Of a stretch of DNA of 64,000 nucleotides, positions 51,273-60,590 are shown piece after piece (within the stretch, counting starts at the first letter, position 1; every line of letters starts with the position of its first letter). Source of the stretch: Frigoriflavimonas asaccharolytica (GTDB taxonomy: Bacteria; Bacteroidota; Bacteroidia; Flavobacteriales; Weeksellaceae); the NCBI RefSeq assembly GCF_013294015.1, contig NZ_JABSNO010000007.1, positions 1-64,000 of the forward strand, written 5' to 3'. A program made the translations under genes and the position numbers. Below the pieces are notes generated by a model. That model had not been told where the DNA came from and did no database searches. It was given only the letters and a program-made list of their open reading frames with translations.

Positions 51273-53660
51273 TTAAAATTTATAGTTAAATGTTAAAGTG
51301 AAATTTCTACCCATTTCATCTGAAAAGTATCTCAACCTGTTCAAATAATCTCGGTATTTGGTATTTAAAATATTATCTACCGTAAAAATGGTAGAAAGAT
51401 TTTTGGATAAATTGACGCCCGCTTTTGCATTCCAAAGCGTATATCCGTTTGGTGGTGTAGAAATATCTACAGGTTGCTCATAAGCTTCTCCCTGATTATC
51501 AAATAATTGCACAGAGATATCATATCTCGGAAATCTGTTCTGTTTTAAAAATGTAGTATTATTTACATTCACGAAAAAATTGCTCTTTCCGGAAGATTTG
51601 TACTGCAAAGAATTTCTAAAATTGGTAGGAAGCATCAATATCAAAGGAACATCATTGGTTTCATCTTGCCCATGAACGTAAGAACCTTGGCTTATTAAAG
51701 ATAATTCTGGCGTTATTTTCAAATTTAAATCTACATCCAAACCATACATTTTTGCATCTATTTGCTCATATTGATAAATTACAAATGCACCAAACTGCGT
51801 ATTCTGATATCCAGAAGGAACTTGATTGATGAAATTTTTGGTATCAAAATAATACGGATTTACAGTAATATCCAAACCACTTAATACTGGTAATTTCACT
51901 TCTGCTACTAAGTTAAATTGGCTACCACGTTCATTTTCTATCGCTAGATTTCCCTTTTCTATAATTGCCGCTGAATGATGCAAACCATCTGCAGCCAATT
52001 CTGCAATATTTGGCGTTCTTCCAATTCTTGCATAGTTAAATTTTAAATTAAAGTTGTCTGATGGTCGAAATTCCAAACCAGCATTATAAGAAAAATTTTG
52101 ATAGGTCAGTTTAGGATTCGTCAAAATTCTATTCTGGTTTACCCTAACTTCAAATTGTGGAAACTGCGTTGCATACAATTGATTCCAATCGCTTAAATTG
52201 TAATATTTATCGATATCAAAAAACGTATAATCATATCTTGCACCAGCTTCTGCATTTAGTTGAGGCGAAATTTTATATTTAAAAACAGAATAAACTCCTG
52301 CTGCATATCGATCATAATTGGGTACCAATCTTCTAGTTTCCGTCAATGGACTGCTGTAATTATTTTGATAAGAAGCATTTACTCCAGATTCTATACTGTA
52401 TTTTTCTCTTTCAAAAAGATGATTTACATTAAAATCATTGGTTATTAATTCTAAATCTAGCGAAGGTATTTTGCTCAAATCTTCGCCTCTTCTTATATCA
52501 AATTCTTTCCGGTGGTTGTACTGGAAACTATAAGTAGCCGAAATTTTTCCTAAATTTTCAAATCTTTTGAAAGCTGAAATTTTTGCAATATGATGCTGCA
52601 CATCCTGTTTGGGGTTGTCTATATCATACGTAAAATCTCTCTGAAATAAAGGTTCTTGTTGAGAAAGTGCCGCTGCAAAATCTTCTGCCGAACTGATATG
52701 AGAACTCCTCAAAATTCCAATTTCTTGGTTGGTACCATAATAATCAAAAGAAATACCTTGTTTAAAACTGATATTCTGCACACCAAAACTGAAAGAACTG
52801 CTTTCTAGACCTGTGTTTTGTAAATTATAATCTGGTGCAGATAGATCTCCCAATTTTTTGTAACCACCATTTGCACGAATTCCCCAACCATTTTCCCAGG
52901 TTTTGCTCAACTTAATATCTGTAGCCAAACCTTGCCCGTTAGAAATCCCCGAAAGGTTAATTGCACCTTGCAACGTATCTTTTTTTGGCAGAATTGAAGG
53001 TTCTAAAACAATGACACCACCAACTGCATCACTCCCATATTTCAAAGCAGAAGCTCCTTTTATTACATCTATATGTTCAAAATTATTTACATCAATGTTG
53101 GGCGCATGTTCTACTCCCCATTCTTGTTCGGCAAGTTTTACTCCATTGTTGATGATGGCAACTCTGCTCCCATAAAGTCCATGAATAATAGGTTTTGCAA
53201 TATTATTCCCCGTTTTCAAAGTTCCAACTCCAGAAATTTGAGTTAAAAGATTACCAAGATTTTCGGTAGAATTTTGAGCAATCTGGTCTTTAGATAAAGT
53301 TTTCATCACCAAAGAACCTGTATTTTTATGGTTCCCGTGGATTACTACCGTTTCTATATCTTGCGCATGATGTTCCAAGAGAATTTCTACAGATTTGTTT
53401 TCATCTATAGCTATATTTTCTATGAATTGATCACAATCTGTATGATTGGCTTCCAAGGTATAATTTCCTTTTTTTACGGAATTAAATTTGAAAAACCCTT
53501 TCAAATCTGATGTTGTAGTCTGCGAACCTATTTTGATGGTTGCTCCCTTCAATGGTGTTTTATCGTGAAAATCTTTCACGATTCCTTGCACAGTAAAACT
53601 CTGTGCATAGCTATTCATTATGCCAAAAAAGCATAACAATAGTATAATTGTATTTTTCAA
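51273..53660 (-). CDS. TonB-dependent receptor, ZnuD-like
   Basis: The 795-residue protein has a signal peptide (MKNTIILLLCFFGIMNSYAQ), a CarboxypepD_reg-like domain (about 22-100), a plug (NLGNLLTQISGVGTLKTGNN, IIHGLYGSRVAIINNGVKLAEQEW, HIDVIKGASALKYGSDAVGG) and a barrel ending GRNFTLTFNYKF. The plug and following loop resemble ZnuD-type zinc receptors. The only start giving a full signal peptide is TTG at 53660; the first ATG lies at codon 15, inside the signal. Confidence 0.88.
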   Translation of the reverse strand: MKNTIILLLCFFGIMNSYAQSFTVQGIVKDFHDKTPLKGATIKIGSQTTTSDLKGFFKFNSVKKGNYTLEANHTDCDQFIENIAIDENKSVEILLEHHAQDIETVVIHGNHKNTGSLVMKTLSKDQIAQNSTENLGNLLTQISGVGTLKTGNNIAKPIIHGLYGSRVAIINNGVKLAEQEWGVEHAPNIDVNNFEHIDVIKGASALKYGSDAVGGVIVLEPSILPKKDTLQGAINLSGISNGQGLATDIKLSKTWENGWGIRANGGYKKLGDLSAPDYNLQNTGLESSSFSFGVQNISFKQGISFDYYGTNQEIGILRSSHISSAEDFAAALSQQEPLFQRDFTYDIDNPKQDVQHHIAKISAFKRFENLGKISATYSFQYNHRKEFDIRRGEDLSKIPSLDLELITNDFNVNHLFEREKYSIESGVNASYQNNYSSPLTETRRLVPNYDRYAAGVYSVFKYKISPQLNAEAGARYDYTFFDIDKYYNLSDWNQLYATQFPQFEVRVNQNRILTNPKLTYQNFSYNAGLEFRPSDNFNLKFNYARIGRTPNIAELAADGLHHSAAIIEKGNLAIENERGSQFNLVAEVKLPVLSGLDITVNPYYFDTKNFINQVPSGYQNTQFGAFVIYQYEQIDAKMYGLDVDLNLKITPELSLISQGSYVHGQDETNDVPLILMLPTNFRNSLQYKSSGKSNFFVNVNNTTFLKQNRFPRYDISVQLFDNQGEAYEQPVDISTPPNGYTLWNAKAGVNLSKNLSTIFTVDNILNTKYRDYLNRLRYFSDEMGRNFTLTFNYKF

Positions 53661-53934
53661 TTGTATGTAAATTTTTAGATTGCGTGTATTTGCTACCCAA
53701 CTTAAATTTCAATTTTGTTTTCCATTTCAGTCATCAAACCAATTTAAAAAGGTTTGAATGAAAAAATTTAATTGGAAAATAAATTTTTGAAAACAGAAGC
53801 TGTCCATGTTTGCCGTAAAAAAATGGTAAACATTTGACGAAGTTTAAAAACTGCGCAAATAGTTGATCGTAAACTTCAGAATAGTCTGAATTTTACCTTT
53901 TTAAAACTATTATCCACTAGTTTTATTTAAAAAA
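53661..53934. other. Intergenic gap upstream of the ZnuD-like receptor
   Basis: No ORF or clear -7 box is seen. The AT-rich sequence includes a weak inverted repeat (ACTTCAGAATAGTCTGAATTTT). The receptor may be transcribed from the 54290 promoter through this gap. Confidence 0.35.
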
Positions 53935-54285
53935 TTAAATAAAAACGGGTGGTCCGCGAAGATAATATTGAAATTGAGAACTTTTGGTAATTTGGTAATC
54001 ACCGGAAGAAAACTGAATTTTTTTAAAGTTGAATTCGGAAAATTCAAGCTTAAAAGAATCTGGCAATAAGATTTGAGAAGCAGTAAAGTGACAAGACAAA
54101 CAACCATCTGAATTGTTTATTTTACTTTGCTTACTAAAATTTGAAGAGGAATTTTTAAAATTAGAATCTTTGTAAAAATATCCAGAATCATGATCGTGAA
54201 TATTAGCCGCAAACAAAAAAGCAAAAAGGTAGATGCTCGAAAAAAGCACCCCCAGATATTTTTTTAAAGTTCTGCCGGATTTCAC
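53935..54285 (-). CDS. Small exported His/Cys protein upstream of the ZnuD-like receptor
   Basis: The 116-residue protein has one N-terminal membrane or signal segment (YLGVLFSSIYLFAFLFAA), then IHDHDSGYFY, a DGCLSCHF motif (CxxCH) and a C-terminal YYLRGPPVFI. His and Cys pairs suggest metal handling; CxxCH could also suggest heme, though a lone site is weak evidence. It starts with GTG at 54285, set by a TACTTTTG box ending exactly 4 nt upstream. Confidence 0.72.
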   Translation of the reverse strand: MKSGRTLKKYLGVLFSSIYLFAFLFAANIHDHDSGYFYKDSNFKNSSSNFSKQSKINNSDGCLSCHFTASQILLPDSFKLEFSEFNFKKIQFSSGDYQITKSSQFQYYLRGPPVFI

Positions 54286-54289
54286 TCTG

Positions 54290-54297
54290 CAAAAGTA
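54290..54297 (-). promoter_or_regulatory. -7 box TACTTTTG, 4 nt before a GTG start
   Basis: Supports a GTG start at 54285 and a leaderless mRNA. Confidence 0.6.
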
Positions 54298-54402
54298 GTA
54301 AAGAATTTCTTAATAATTTGCTAAAAGTAAGGTCTTTTTAATATTTTCAACAATAAAAAACAGATTTCTGCCTTAATTACATATCTTTATTAAAATTTTC
54401 AA

Positions 54403-54819
54403 ATGAAAAAAATCCTATTATTTTTAATATTTTCGGTCGTTTTGCAAAACTGTACGCCACTTCCCTCCAACGAATCTGCACAAGCTACTGCGCTAAAACC
54501 AGAGAAAAATGCTGATGGAGAATGGGAATTAATTGTAATAGATCCACAATACGACAGCTTTTTGGCAAGCCAAGCCAGACCAAAAAGTATGTATACAGAA
54601 CAATTTTTAAAATCCAAAAATACATTTTTGGTACAAGAATGGAATTCATTTTACTACAGCCAAACGCATAGAAATATAATAGAATCTGCGATAGATTATA
54701 CGCCGAACGAAAATTATGGATTCGAGTTCGAGTATAGATTGTATCAAATTTTTGCAATGGTAAACGCAAAATATGGCGTTAAGTTTAATCATCTTGGGCA
54801 GATGGAACGAAGATATTGA
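54403..54819 (+). CDS. DUF6146 family lipoprotein
   Basis: The 138-residue lipoprotein (signal MKKILLFLIFSVVLQNC, Cys17) has GEWELIVIDPQYDSFL near residue 45 and ends with YEFRL-type sequence (FEFEYRLYQIFAMVNAKYGV). This matches the DUF6146 pattern of Flavobacteriia as I recall it; function unknown. A partial box TATCTTTA lies upstream at about 54381. Confidence 0.8.
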   Translation: MKKILLFLIFSVVLQNCTPLPSNESAQATALKPEKNADGEWELIVIDPQYDSFLASQARPKSMYTEQFLKSKNTFLVQEWNSFYYSQTHRNIIESAIDYTPNENYGFEFEYRLYQIFAMVNAKYGVKFNHLGQMERRY

Positions 54820-54858
54820 TTTAGAATTTTTCAAATAAAATATATTATTAAATCATTT

Positions 54859-55050
54859 ATGGAGAATTACGCTGGATTGATATTCCTATTATTCATTGCT
54901 TTTATATGGCTTCTACCACTTTTATCAATTCTATTTTCAAGCAGAACAAGAGGAAGTGAGAAATTAGCCTGAGTTTTAGCCGTGATATTTATATCTTGGT
55001 TTGCGTGGATATTCTACTTATTAATAGCACCTCTTAAAAAAAGAATCTGA
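54859..55050 (+). pseudogene. Small two-helix membrane gene with an in-frame TGA (superinfection-immunity-like)
   Basis: The frame opens MENYAGLIFLLFIAFIWLLP...SRTRGSEKLA, stops at TGA (54970-54972, codon 38), and then continues in the same frame as VLAVIFISWFAWIFYLLIAP and KKRI to a second TGA at 55048. The joined product has two membrane helices and a basic end, like small superinfection-immunity (PF14373-type) membrane proteins. Relatives as I recall them carry Trp at the stop position, so TGG to TGA is the likely event. It ends 1 nt before the GNAT start. Confidence 0.75.
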
Positions 55051-55051
55051 A

Positions 55052-55486
55052 ATGAATTCCAAAATAACCATCAAAGTAATAGACCAATCTTACCTAAAAC
55101 AAATCTCTACATTAGGTCAGCAACTTAACCCACAACTCACGTTGGAGCAAACGGAAGCTTATTTTCTTGAGATGTTTGAATTTAGAAATTATACTTGCTT
55201 TGGGTTATTTTTAGAAGAAAAATTAGTAGGGATTTCTAGCGCTTGGACTACGGTTCGTTTGTATTCTGGCAAACAGTTGGAAGTGGATAATGTGATTATC
55301 GATAATGCGCAACAATCTAAAGGTTTAGGCAAAAAGTTTTTTGAATTTATAGAAAATTGGGCAAGAGAGAGAAATTACAAAACCATAGAATTGAATACCT
55401 ATGTTCAAAATGCTAAATCTCACAAATTCTATTTCAATTTGGGTTATAATATTTTAGGATTTCATTTTTTGAAAAAGTTGAAATGA
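55052..55486 (+). CDS. GNAT family N-acetyltransferase
   Basis: The 144-residue protein has the GNAT core: LVGISSAWTTVRLYSGKQLEVDNVIID (beta4), then the acetyl-CoA loop QQSKGLGKKFFEFIENWAR (Q-x-x-G-x-G/A) and IELNTYVQNAKSHKFYFNLGY. Substrate unknown. Its ATG is 1 nt after the stop of the damaged small membrane gene, indicating an operon. Confidence 0.9.
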   Translation: MNSKITIKVIDQSYLKQISTLGQQLNPQLTLEQTEAYFLEMFEFRNYTCFGLFLEEKLVGISSAWTTVRLYSGKQLEVDNVIIDNAQQSKGLGKKFFEFIENWARERNYKTIELNTYVQNAKSHKFYFNLGYNILGFHFLKKLK

Positions 55487-55515
55487 GATGGGATTCTTCG
55501 TCTAACTGCAAAAAA

Positions 55516-55537
55516 AAACTCGGAAATTCCGAGCCTT
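55516..55537. terminator. Intrinsic terminator between GNAT and sodB
   Basis: CTCGGAA / TTCCGAG stem with A-run before and T-run after; convergent genes. Confidence 0.85.
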
Positions 55538-55562
55538 TTAAATTTTGAAAAAAAGATACAAT

Positions 55563-56159
55563 CTATTTATTGTACAATTCCTCAACTTTGTCCCAATTGA
55601 TTACATTGAAGAAATTTGTAACGTAATCTGGTCTTTTATTTTGATAATTTAAGTAATAAGCGTGTTCCCAAACATCTATACCTAAAACTGGTGTTCCGTG
55701 CATTTCTGCAACTGGCATCAGTGGATTGTCTTGGTTTGGAGTAGAGCAAATTTGCAATCCGCCATCTTCTTTTTTGCAAAGCCAAGCCCAACCAGAACCG
55801 AATCTTGTTTTAGCAGCTTCAGAAAAATCTGTTTTAAATTTTTCCATTCCGCCCATTTTTTCTATTTCAGCTTTCACATTTCCAACAGGTTCTTTACTTC
55901 CTCCTGGAGTAAGAATTTGCCAGAAAAGACTGTGATTGAAATGTCCACCTCCATTGTTTCTTACCGCCTTGTTATCTGTTCCTGTTTTGCAAACTTCTTC
56001 TATAGACTTTCCTTCTAATTCTGTACCTTCTACAGCTTTATTCAAATTGTCTACATATCCTTGATGATGTTTTGTGTAATGGATTTCCATTGTTTTAGCA
56101 TCAATATTTGGTTCTAATGCATCGTAAGCAAACCCTAATTCTGGTAATTGAAAAGACAT
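55563..56159 (-). CDS. sodB: Superoxide dismutase [Fe/Mn]
   Basis: Dismutates superoxide. The 198-residue enzyme has metal ligands in [15 protein letters not shown] (His), [11 protein letters not shown] (His) and [12 protein letters not shown] (Asp, His). The [10 protein letters not shown] segment and GGLQI are typical. There is no signal peptide, so it is cytosolic. Metal choice (Fe or Mn) cannot be told from this reading. TATATTTG box 25 nt upstream. Confidence 0.96.
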   Translation of the reverse strand: MSFQLPELGFAYDALEPNIDAKTMEIHYTKHHQGYVDNLNKAVEGTELEGKSIEEVCKTGTDNKAVRNNGGGHFNHSLFWQILTPGGSKEPVGNVKAEIEKMGGMEKFKTDFSEAAKTRFGSGWAWLCKKEDGGLQICSTPNQDNPLMPVAEMHGTPVLGIDVWEHAYYLNYQNKRPDYVTNFFNVINWDKVEELYNK

Positions 56160-56184
56160 AATTTTATTTTTTTAATGTGAATAC

Positions 56185-56192
56185 CAAATATA
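56185..56192 (-). promoter_or_regulatory. -7 box TATATTTG for sodB
   Basis: Minus-strand match 25 nt before the start codon. Confidence 0.55.
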
Positions 56193-56423
56193 CAAAATTA
56201 TAAAACCAAATCTATTACACTATTTCTGTTAAAATTTATGATTTTGATAGACCAAAACTACTAAAAGTGATTTAAAGGTTTTAAAATTAAATTTTTAACC
56301 CTTAAAATTATTGAAGTTATTAAAATTAATTACGAAAAATCTAAATATTTTTGATGTACATTAAGAAATTGCTTGCAATTTATTAATAATCCTAATTATT
56401 GAATAAAAACTTAATGGTGAAGT

Positions 56424-57194
56424 TTAAAGCTGCATTATAAAACTCAAGCCTAGCTTTTTCTCTTGGTAAAATGGTGTAACGATATAAGAAGTATTCTCGT
56501 TTTTTGAGGGGAAAATTTTATTATTAATGATTGGCAGTAGTAAATACGCAACTTTTGTGCTCAAAATTCCAATTCCAGCTCCCATTGCTACATCCGAAAA
56601 CCAATGACGGTTGTTGTACATTCGCAAAAATCCCGTTCCAGAAGCCAAAACGTAACCAGAAATGCCATACCAAATAGATACATCTTTATACTCTTGCCAT
56701 AGAAATTCTGCACTGGCAAATACATAAGCGGAATGACCGGAGGGAAAAGAATTGGCAGCACTTCCATCTGGTCTTGTTCTTTTTGTAGTGTTTTTGAGAG
56801 CAAAAGTAGAAGCACCAGTTAAAGCAAAAGAAGTTGCAATCACAATGCTTCTATCTTTGAAATTGTGCTTTCCTTCAATTCCCGCAAAATTTAAAATGTA
56901 AACTGCTGCTGCAGGAGCTAAAGTTGTGATATCATCGATGCTCGTTTCTTTATAATTTTTTGCAACAATTTGATCTCGGATATTTGCATCAAATTTTTGC
57001 AAAGAATTGCTATTCAAACTCACAATTCCATAAGTCATCAAAGCTGCAGGTGCTATCAATGCAGGATAATTAATTTTTTTTGTCTCCGTTTTTTCAAATT
57101 TCGCACTGTCTATTTTAATTGAATTTTGAGCATTTAGTAGCTGCAAATTTAATAGAAGGAAAAGACCTTTAAAAATATAGGGTTTTAAATTCAT
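56424..57194 (-). CDS. PAP2 superfamily phosphatase
   Basis: The 256-residue exported or membrane protein has a signal peptide (about 1-22) and the PAP2 triad motifs: KNTTKRTRPDGS (KxxxxxxRP), NSFPSGHSAY (PSGH) and RMYNNRHWFSDV (SRxxxHxxxD-like). It dephosphorylates lipid phosphates such as undecaprenyl pyrophosphate, phosphatidic acid or lipid A. Several helices fit a periplasmic-facing membrane enzyme. The downstream gap 56160-56423 shows nothing beyond the sodB promoter. Confidence 0.9.
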   Translation of the reverse strand: MNLKPYIFKGLFLLLNLQLLNAQNSIKIDSAKFEKTETKKINYPALIAPAALMTYGIVSLNSNSLQKFDANIRDQIVAKNYKETSIDDITTLAPAAAVYILNFAGIEGKHNFKDRSIVIATSFALTGASTFALKNTTKRTRPDGSAANSFPSGHSAYVFASAEFLWQEYKDVSIWYGISGYVLASGTGFLRMYNNRHWFSDVAMGAGIGILSTKVAYLLLPIINNKIFPSKNENTSYIVTPFYQEKKLGLSFIMQL

Positions 57195-57212
57195 CTGGTT
57201 TTTTAAAAATTA

Positions 57213-57394
57213 AGAGCTTGTTTAAATATTTTATAAAAATATTTTTAACCACAAAAGGAACAAAAGAATGAGCTTAAATAATTCTTTTTAAAGTGAAAAT
57301 AAGGCACAATACATTTATTTTTACTTTGAAAAGTGTTTAATTTTCTTAAACTTTTGTTCCTTTTGTGGTTTTAATACAATTTTAAACAAGCTCT
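57213..57394. mobile_element. MITE-like element M2 with inverted ends and flanking AAATTA duplication
   Basis: Outer ends AGAGCTTGTTTAAA / TTTAAACAAGCTCT. Inner arms 57247-57266 and 57351-57370 are perfect 20/20 inverted repeats (AACCACAAAAGGAACAAAAG). AAATTA occurs immediately before (57207-57212) and after (57395-57400). There is no ORF. Related arms recur at 63760-63910. Confidence 0.75.
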
Positions 57395-57402
57395 AAATTA
57401 AA

Positions 57403-58152
57403 CTAAACTTTTTGAGGTTTCAATTTTTGATAAGAAATGTAGATTAATACCGCCATAATACCGATGGAAACCAAAGACGAGGGCAAAGTTCCCAGATCTA
57501 AACCGCCTTTTTCCAAGGGTTTCGTAAGAAAATCTCCGAAAGTTGCACCAAATGGTCTGGTAAATATAAAAGCTAGCCAAAACAAAAGAACTTCATTTAT
57601 TTTGGTAAAATAATGCAGTAGCACGACCAAAATAATAATTCCTCCTGTAATTAATGCGCCCATTAAAAAGGTTAAACCTGCTGCATCACTCAAATAATCA
57701 CCAAATGCAGTTCCCAAACTATTGGAAAATAAAACGGCAATCCAGAAAAATAATTCCTTTTTTCGTTCAACAATCGGACTTACATTTAAGTTGTTGTAAT
57801 TTTTAAACCATATAAAAAGTGTAATTATCAAGCCAAAAACCAGCAACAAACTTCCGTATCCGTATCCTAAATGCAAACTTCTATCTATAAAATCTGAAAT
57901 TTCTGTACCCAAAGTTGTGGTTGCAATGATGACCAACCAAAATGCCAAAGGTTGATATTTAGCAAGTTGTAATTGCCAAAAAAGCACTGCGAGAAAAAAT
58001 ACCAAAGTAATCCCAATTCCTGCTAAATATCCAAGATCCAAAGTCATAGAAATGAAATCTCCCAGCGTTTCGCCCAAAGTTGTGGCTACAATTTTCATCA
58101 ACCAAAATAGCAAAGTAATTTCTGCAATTTTGTTGAACTTTAGATTTTCCAT
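57403..58152 (-). CDS. COG4705-type multi-pass membrane protein with four internal repeats
   Basis: The 249-residue protein has about eight membrane helices. A motif ending in an aspartate occurs four times: TLGETLGDF (25-33), TLGTEISDF (80-88), SLGTAFGDY (146-153) and FGATFGDFL (201-209), each in the first half of a helix pair. It resembles uncharacterised COG4705 membrane proteins. The repeated acidic residues suggest an ion or metal path, inference only. It lies between a MITE and rho; no -7 box. Confidence 0.78.
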   Translation of the reverse strand: MENLKFNKIAEITLLFWLMKIVATTLGETLGDFISMTLDLGYLAGIGITLVFFLAVLFWQLQLAKYQPLAFWLVIIATTTLGTEISDFIDRSLHLGYGYGSLLLVFGLIITLFIWFKNYNNLNVSPIVERKKELFFWIAVLFSNSLGTAFGDYLSDAAGLTFLMGALITGGIIILVVLLHYFTKINEVLLFWLAFIFTRPFGATFGDFLTKPLEKGGLDLGTLPSSLVSIGIMAVLIYISYQKLKPQKV

Positions 58153-58196
58153 TTTTACTAAAATTTTAGAATAGTAAATGTAGTCTTTAAATAAAA

Positions 58197-58225
58197 AAAA
58201 TTGCCAATAAAGATTGGCAATTTTA
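58197..58225 (-). terminator. Intrinsic terminator of rho
   Basis: TTGCCAA / TTGGCAA stem (arms 58201-58207 and 58215-58221) followed on the minus strand by T8. Confidence 0.85.
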
Positions 58226-58287
58226 ATATTAAATGCAAAGGTGCAGAAATCTGATTACTCAATTATCAAGCACCATTTATCAATAAT

Positions 58288-60423
58288 TTATTTATTCATA
58301 CTCATCAAAAACTCTTCGTTGTTCAAAGTGTTTTTCATGTGTTTTTCTACCCAATCCATTGCTTCTACTGGGTTCATATCTGCTAAATATTTACGCAAAA
58401 TCCACATTCTTTGTTGGGTTACATCGTCATGAAGAAGATCGTCTCTTCTCGTGCTAGAAGCTACCAAATCTATGGCTGGGAAAATACGTTTGTTGGCAAT
58501 TTTTCTATCCAATTGCAATTCCATATTTCCTGTTCCTTTAAATTCTTCGAAGATTACCTCATCCATTTTAGAACCAGTGTCTATCAAAGCAGTTGCGATA
58601 ATTGTAAGAGATCCACCTCCTTCAATTTTTCTCGCTGCACCGAAGAATCTTTTCGGTTTGTGCAACGCGTTTGCATCTACACCACCAGAAAGTATTTTTC
58701 CAGAAGCTGGTGTTACGGTATTATAAGCTCTTGCCAATCTTGTGATAGAATCTAATAAAATCACTACATCATGTCCGCATTCTACCATTCTTTGTGCTTT
58801 TGCCAAAACTAAATTGGCTACTTTCACATGTTTGTCTGCAGCTTCATCAAAAGTAGAAGCGATAACTTCTGCATTTACGCTTCTTTCCATATCCGTAACT
58901 TCCTCTGGACGTTCATCAATAAGAAGAACCATCATATAAGCTTCTGGATGATTGGTAGAAATGGCGTTTGCAATTTCTTTCAAGAGCATTGTTTTACCCG
59001 TTTTTGGTTGGGCAACAATCATGGCTCTTTGTCCTTTCCCGATGGGTGCAAACAAATCTACAATTCTGGTAGATTTTGTAGAACCTTTCGCAGCAAGATT
59101 AAATTTTTCCTCTGGGAAAAGTGGCGTTAAATATTCAAAAGCGACTCTATCTTTTATGAAATCTAAATCTCTTCCGTTTACTTCTGTAGGTTTTTGTAGA
59201 GAAAAATATTTCTCGCCTTCCTTTGGCAAACGCACAATACCTTTCACATTGTCTCCTGTTTTCAAACCATAATTTCTGATTTGGTTGGTAGAAACATACA
59301 CATCATCTGGTGAAGAAATGTAAGAAAAATCTGAAGATCTTAAGAAGCCGTAATTATCTGGCAAAATCTCCAAAACACCTTCTATGGTTACCATTCCATC
59401 AAAAGAATATTCTTTCTTTTGCTCTTGTGGCGGATTGTTGTTGGATCTATTTTGGTTAGGATTTCTATTATTAGATTTGTTATCAGAATTTCCATTTTGA
59501 TCTTCATTTTGGTCAGAAGATTTATTTTGATTTGGATTTCTGTTCTGATTTGGATTCTGGTTCGGATTTCTGTTGTTAGATTTCGCTTCCGAATTTCCGT
59601 TTTGCTCCTCGTTTTGCTCAGAATGCTTGTTCTGGTTGGGATTTCTGTTTTGGTTCGGATTCTGGTTTGGATTCTGGTTTGGATTTCTGTTGTTAGATTT
59701 TCCTTCAGCGTTTCCGTTTACATCCTCGTTTTGATCAGAAGATTTGGTTTGATTTGGATTTCTATTCTGATTCGGATTTTGATTAGGATTCTTATTCTGG
59801 TTTGGATTCCTTTTTTGATTCGGATTAGAATTTTGATTACCGTTTTGGTTCGGGTTTTTGTTTACATTTTCCCGCGGATTTTCGTTACTATTCTGATTTA
59901 TATTCTCAACAGCATCTTCCTTCTTTATTTGATTAGGATTCTGCTTGGTTTGTTTCGCAGGCAAAGGTTTTTTTGCGACAGGTGGTTTTGAAGCTGGAAC
60001 ATCCTCTACAACTTCTGCAATTTTTTCTTCGTCTTTATTCTCTTCAATTTCTGCAACTTTCGGCTTTCTACCGCGTCTACTTTTTACTTCAACTATTGGA
60101 GCTTCAATCTCAGCAGTTGCTTCTATCGGAGTTTCTATTTGCTCTTCTACAGCCTCAACCTTTTTCTTAGGAACAGCTTTCTTGCGTGGAGCAGGTTTTT
60201 TTGCTGGAATTTCTTCTGTAGAAGCTGCCGTTTTTTCTGCAGTATCTTCTGTGGTTGTCTTCAGATAATCCAAAACTTGTTTGGTATTGGAAGCTTGAAA
60301 ATCTAAAAGCGCAAAAACTTTCTCGTCTTGCGTGCTATTTCTAGGATTTTTAATATTTAGATCTTTAGAAATTTGGTTCAGTTCCGCATCAGTTTTAGAC
60401 CGTAGCGTTTCGATTTTGAACAT
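58288..60423 (-). CDS. rho: Transcription termination factor Rho with long Asn/Gln-rich insert
   Basis: Rho is a hexameric RNA helicase that ends transcription. The 711-residue protein has a short helical N-terminus (1-45), a Lys/Ala/Glu-rich disordered part (50-160), an Asn/Pro/Gln repeat block (about 160-330), the RNA-binding cold-shock domain (about 340-415, [17 protein letters not shown]), Walker A AQPKTGKT (471-478), Walker B VVILLD and [20 protein letters not shown]. The block holds three tandem units of about 35-39 residues built from NPNQN. Similar disordered inserts are known in other Bacteroidota Rho proteins. Confidence 0.97.
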   Translation of the reverse strand: MFKIETLRSKTDAELNQISKDLNIKNPRNSTQDEKVFALLDFQASNTKQVLDYLKTTTEDTAEKTAASTEEIPAKKPAPRKKAVPKKKVEAVEEQIETPIEATAEIEAPIVEVKSRRGRKPKVAEIEENKDEEKIAEVVEDVPASKPPVAKKPLPAKQTKQNPNQIKKEDAVENINQNSNENPRENVNKNPNQNGNQNSNPNQKRNPNQNKNPNQNPNQNRNPNQTKSSDQNEDVNGNAEGKSNNRNPNQNPNQNPNQNRNPNQNKHSEQNEEQNGNSEAKSNNRNPNQNPNQNRNPNQNKSSDQNEDQNGNSDNKSNNRNPNQNRSNNNPPQEQKKEYSFDGMVTIEGVLEILPDNYGFLRSSDFSYISSPDDVYVSTNQIRNYGLKTGDNVKGIVRLPKEGEKYFSLQKPTEVNGRDLDFIKDRVAFEYLTPLFPEEKFNLAAKGSTKSTRIVDLFAPIGKGQRAMIVAQPKTGKTMLLKEIANAISTNHPEAYMMVLLIDERPEEVTDMERSVNAEVIASTFDEAADKHVKVANLVLAKAQRMVECGHDVVILLDSITRLARAYNTVTPASGKILSGGVDANALHKPKRFFGAARKIEGGGSLTIIATALIDTGSKMDEVIFEEFKGTGNMELQLDRKIANKRIFPAIDLVASSTRRDDLLHDDVTQQRMWILRKYLADMNPVEAMDWVEKHMKNTLNNEEFLMSMNK

Positions 60424-60565
60424 ATAAAATGTTAGTTTATTGGTATGTAAAAATTTGAAAAAGCAATTGTATTACTTTAAGTTCAATCATAATCAGGAGA
60501 TTATGTTTGGAGCATCTCGCTCTATGCAAATCTACAATTATTTTTGAATTATACAAATTTTATCC

Positions 60566-60573
60566 TATTTTTG
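60566..60573 (+). promoter_or_regulatory. -7 box TATTTTTG for the DUF4293 gene, 17 nt before the ATG
   Basis: Sets the start at 60591 rather than 60507; 17-nt class. Confidence 0.6.
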
Positions 60574-60590
60574 CAGTATTATCTTTACAA

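Noticed and set aside
53935-54285. CxxCH in the small protein as a c-type cytochrome
   Set aside because: A single site in a small protein with no other cytochrome features; kept only as a metal-binding motif.
59440-59900. Tandem DNA repeats in rho looked briefly like a CRISPR array
   Set aside because: Units are contiguous, keep the reading frame and encode NPNQN; there are no spacers.
59419-59991. 190-codon ORF on the plus strand opposite the rho repeat block
   Set aside because: It is the reverse of the NPNQ repeats, giving a low-complexity Ile/Arg/Val protein; rho is clearly the real gene.
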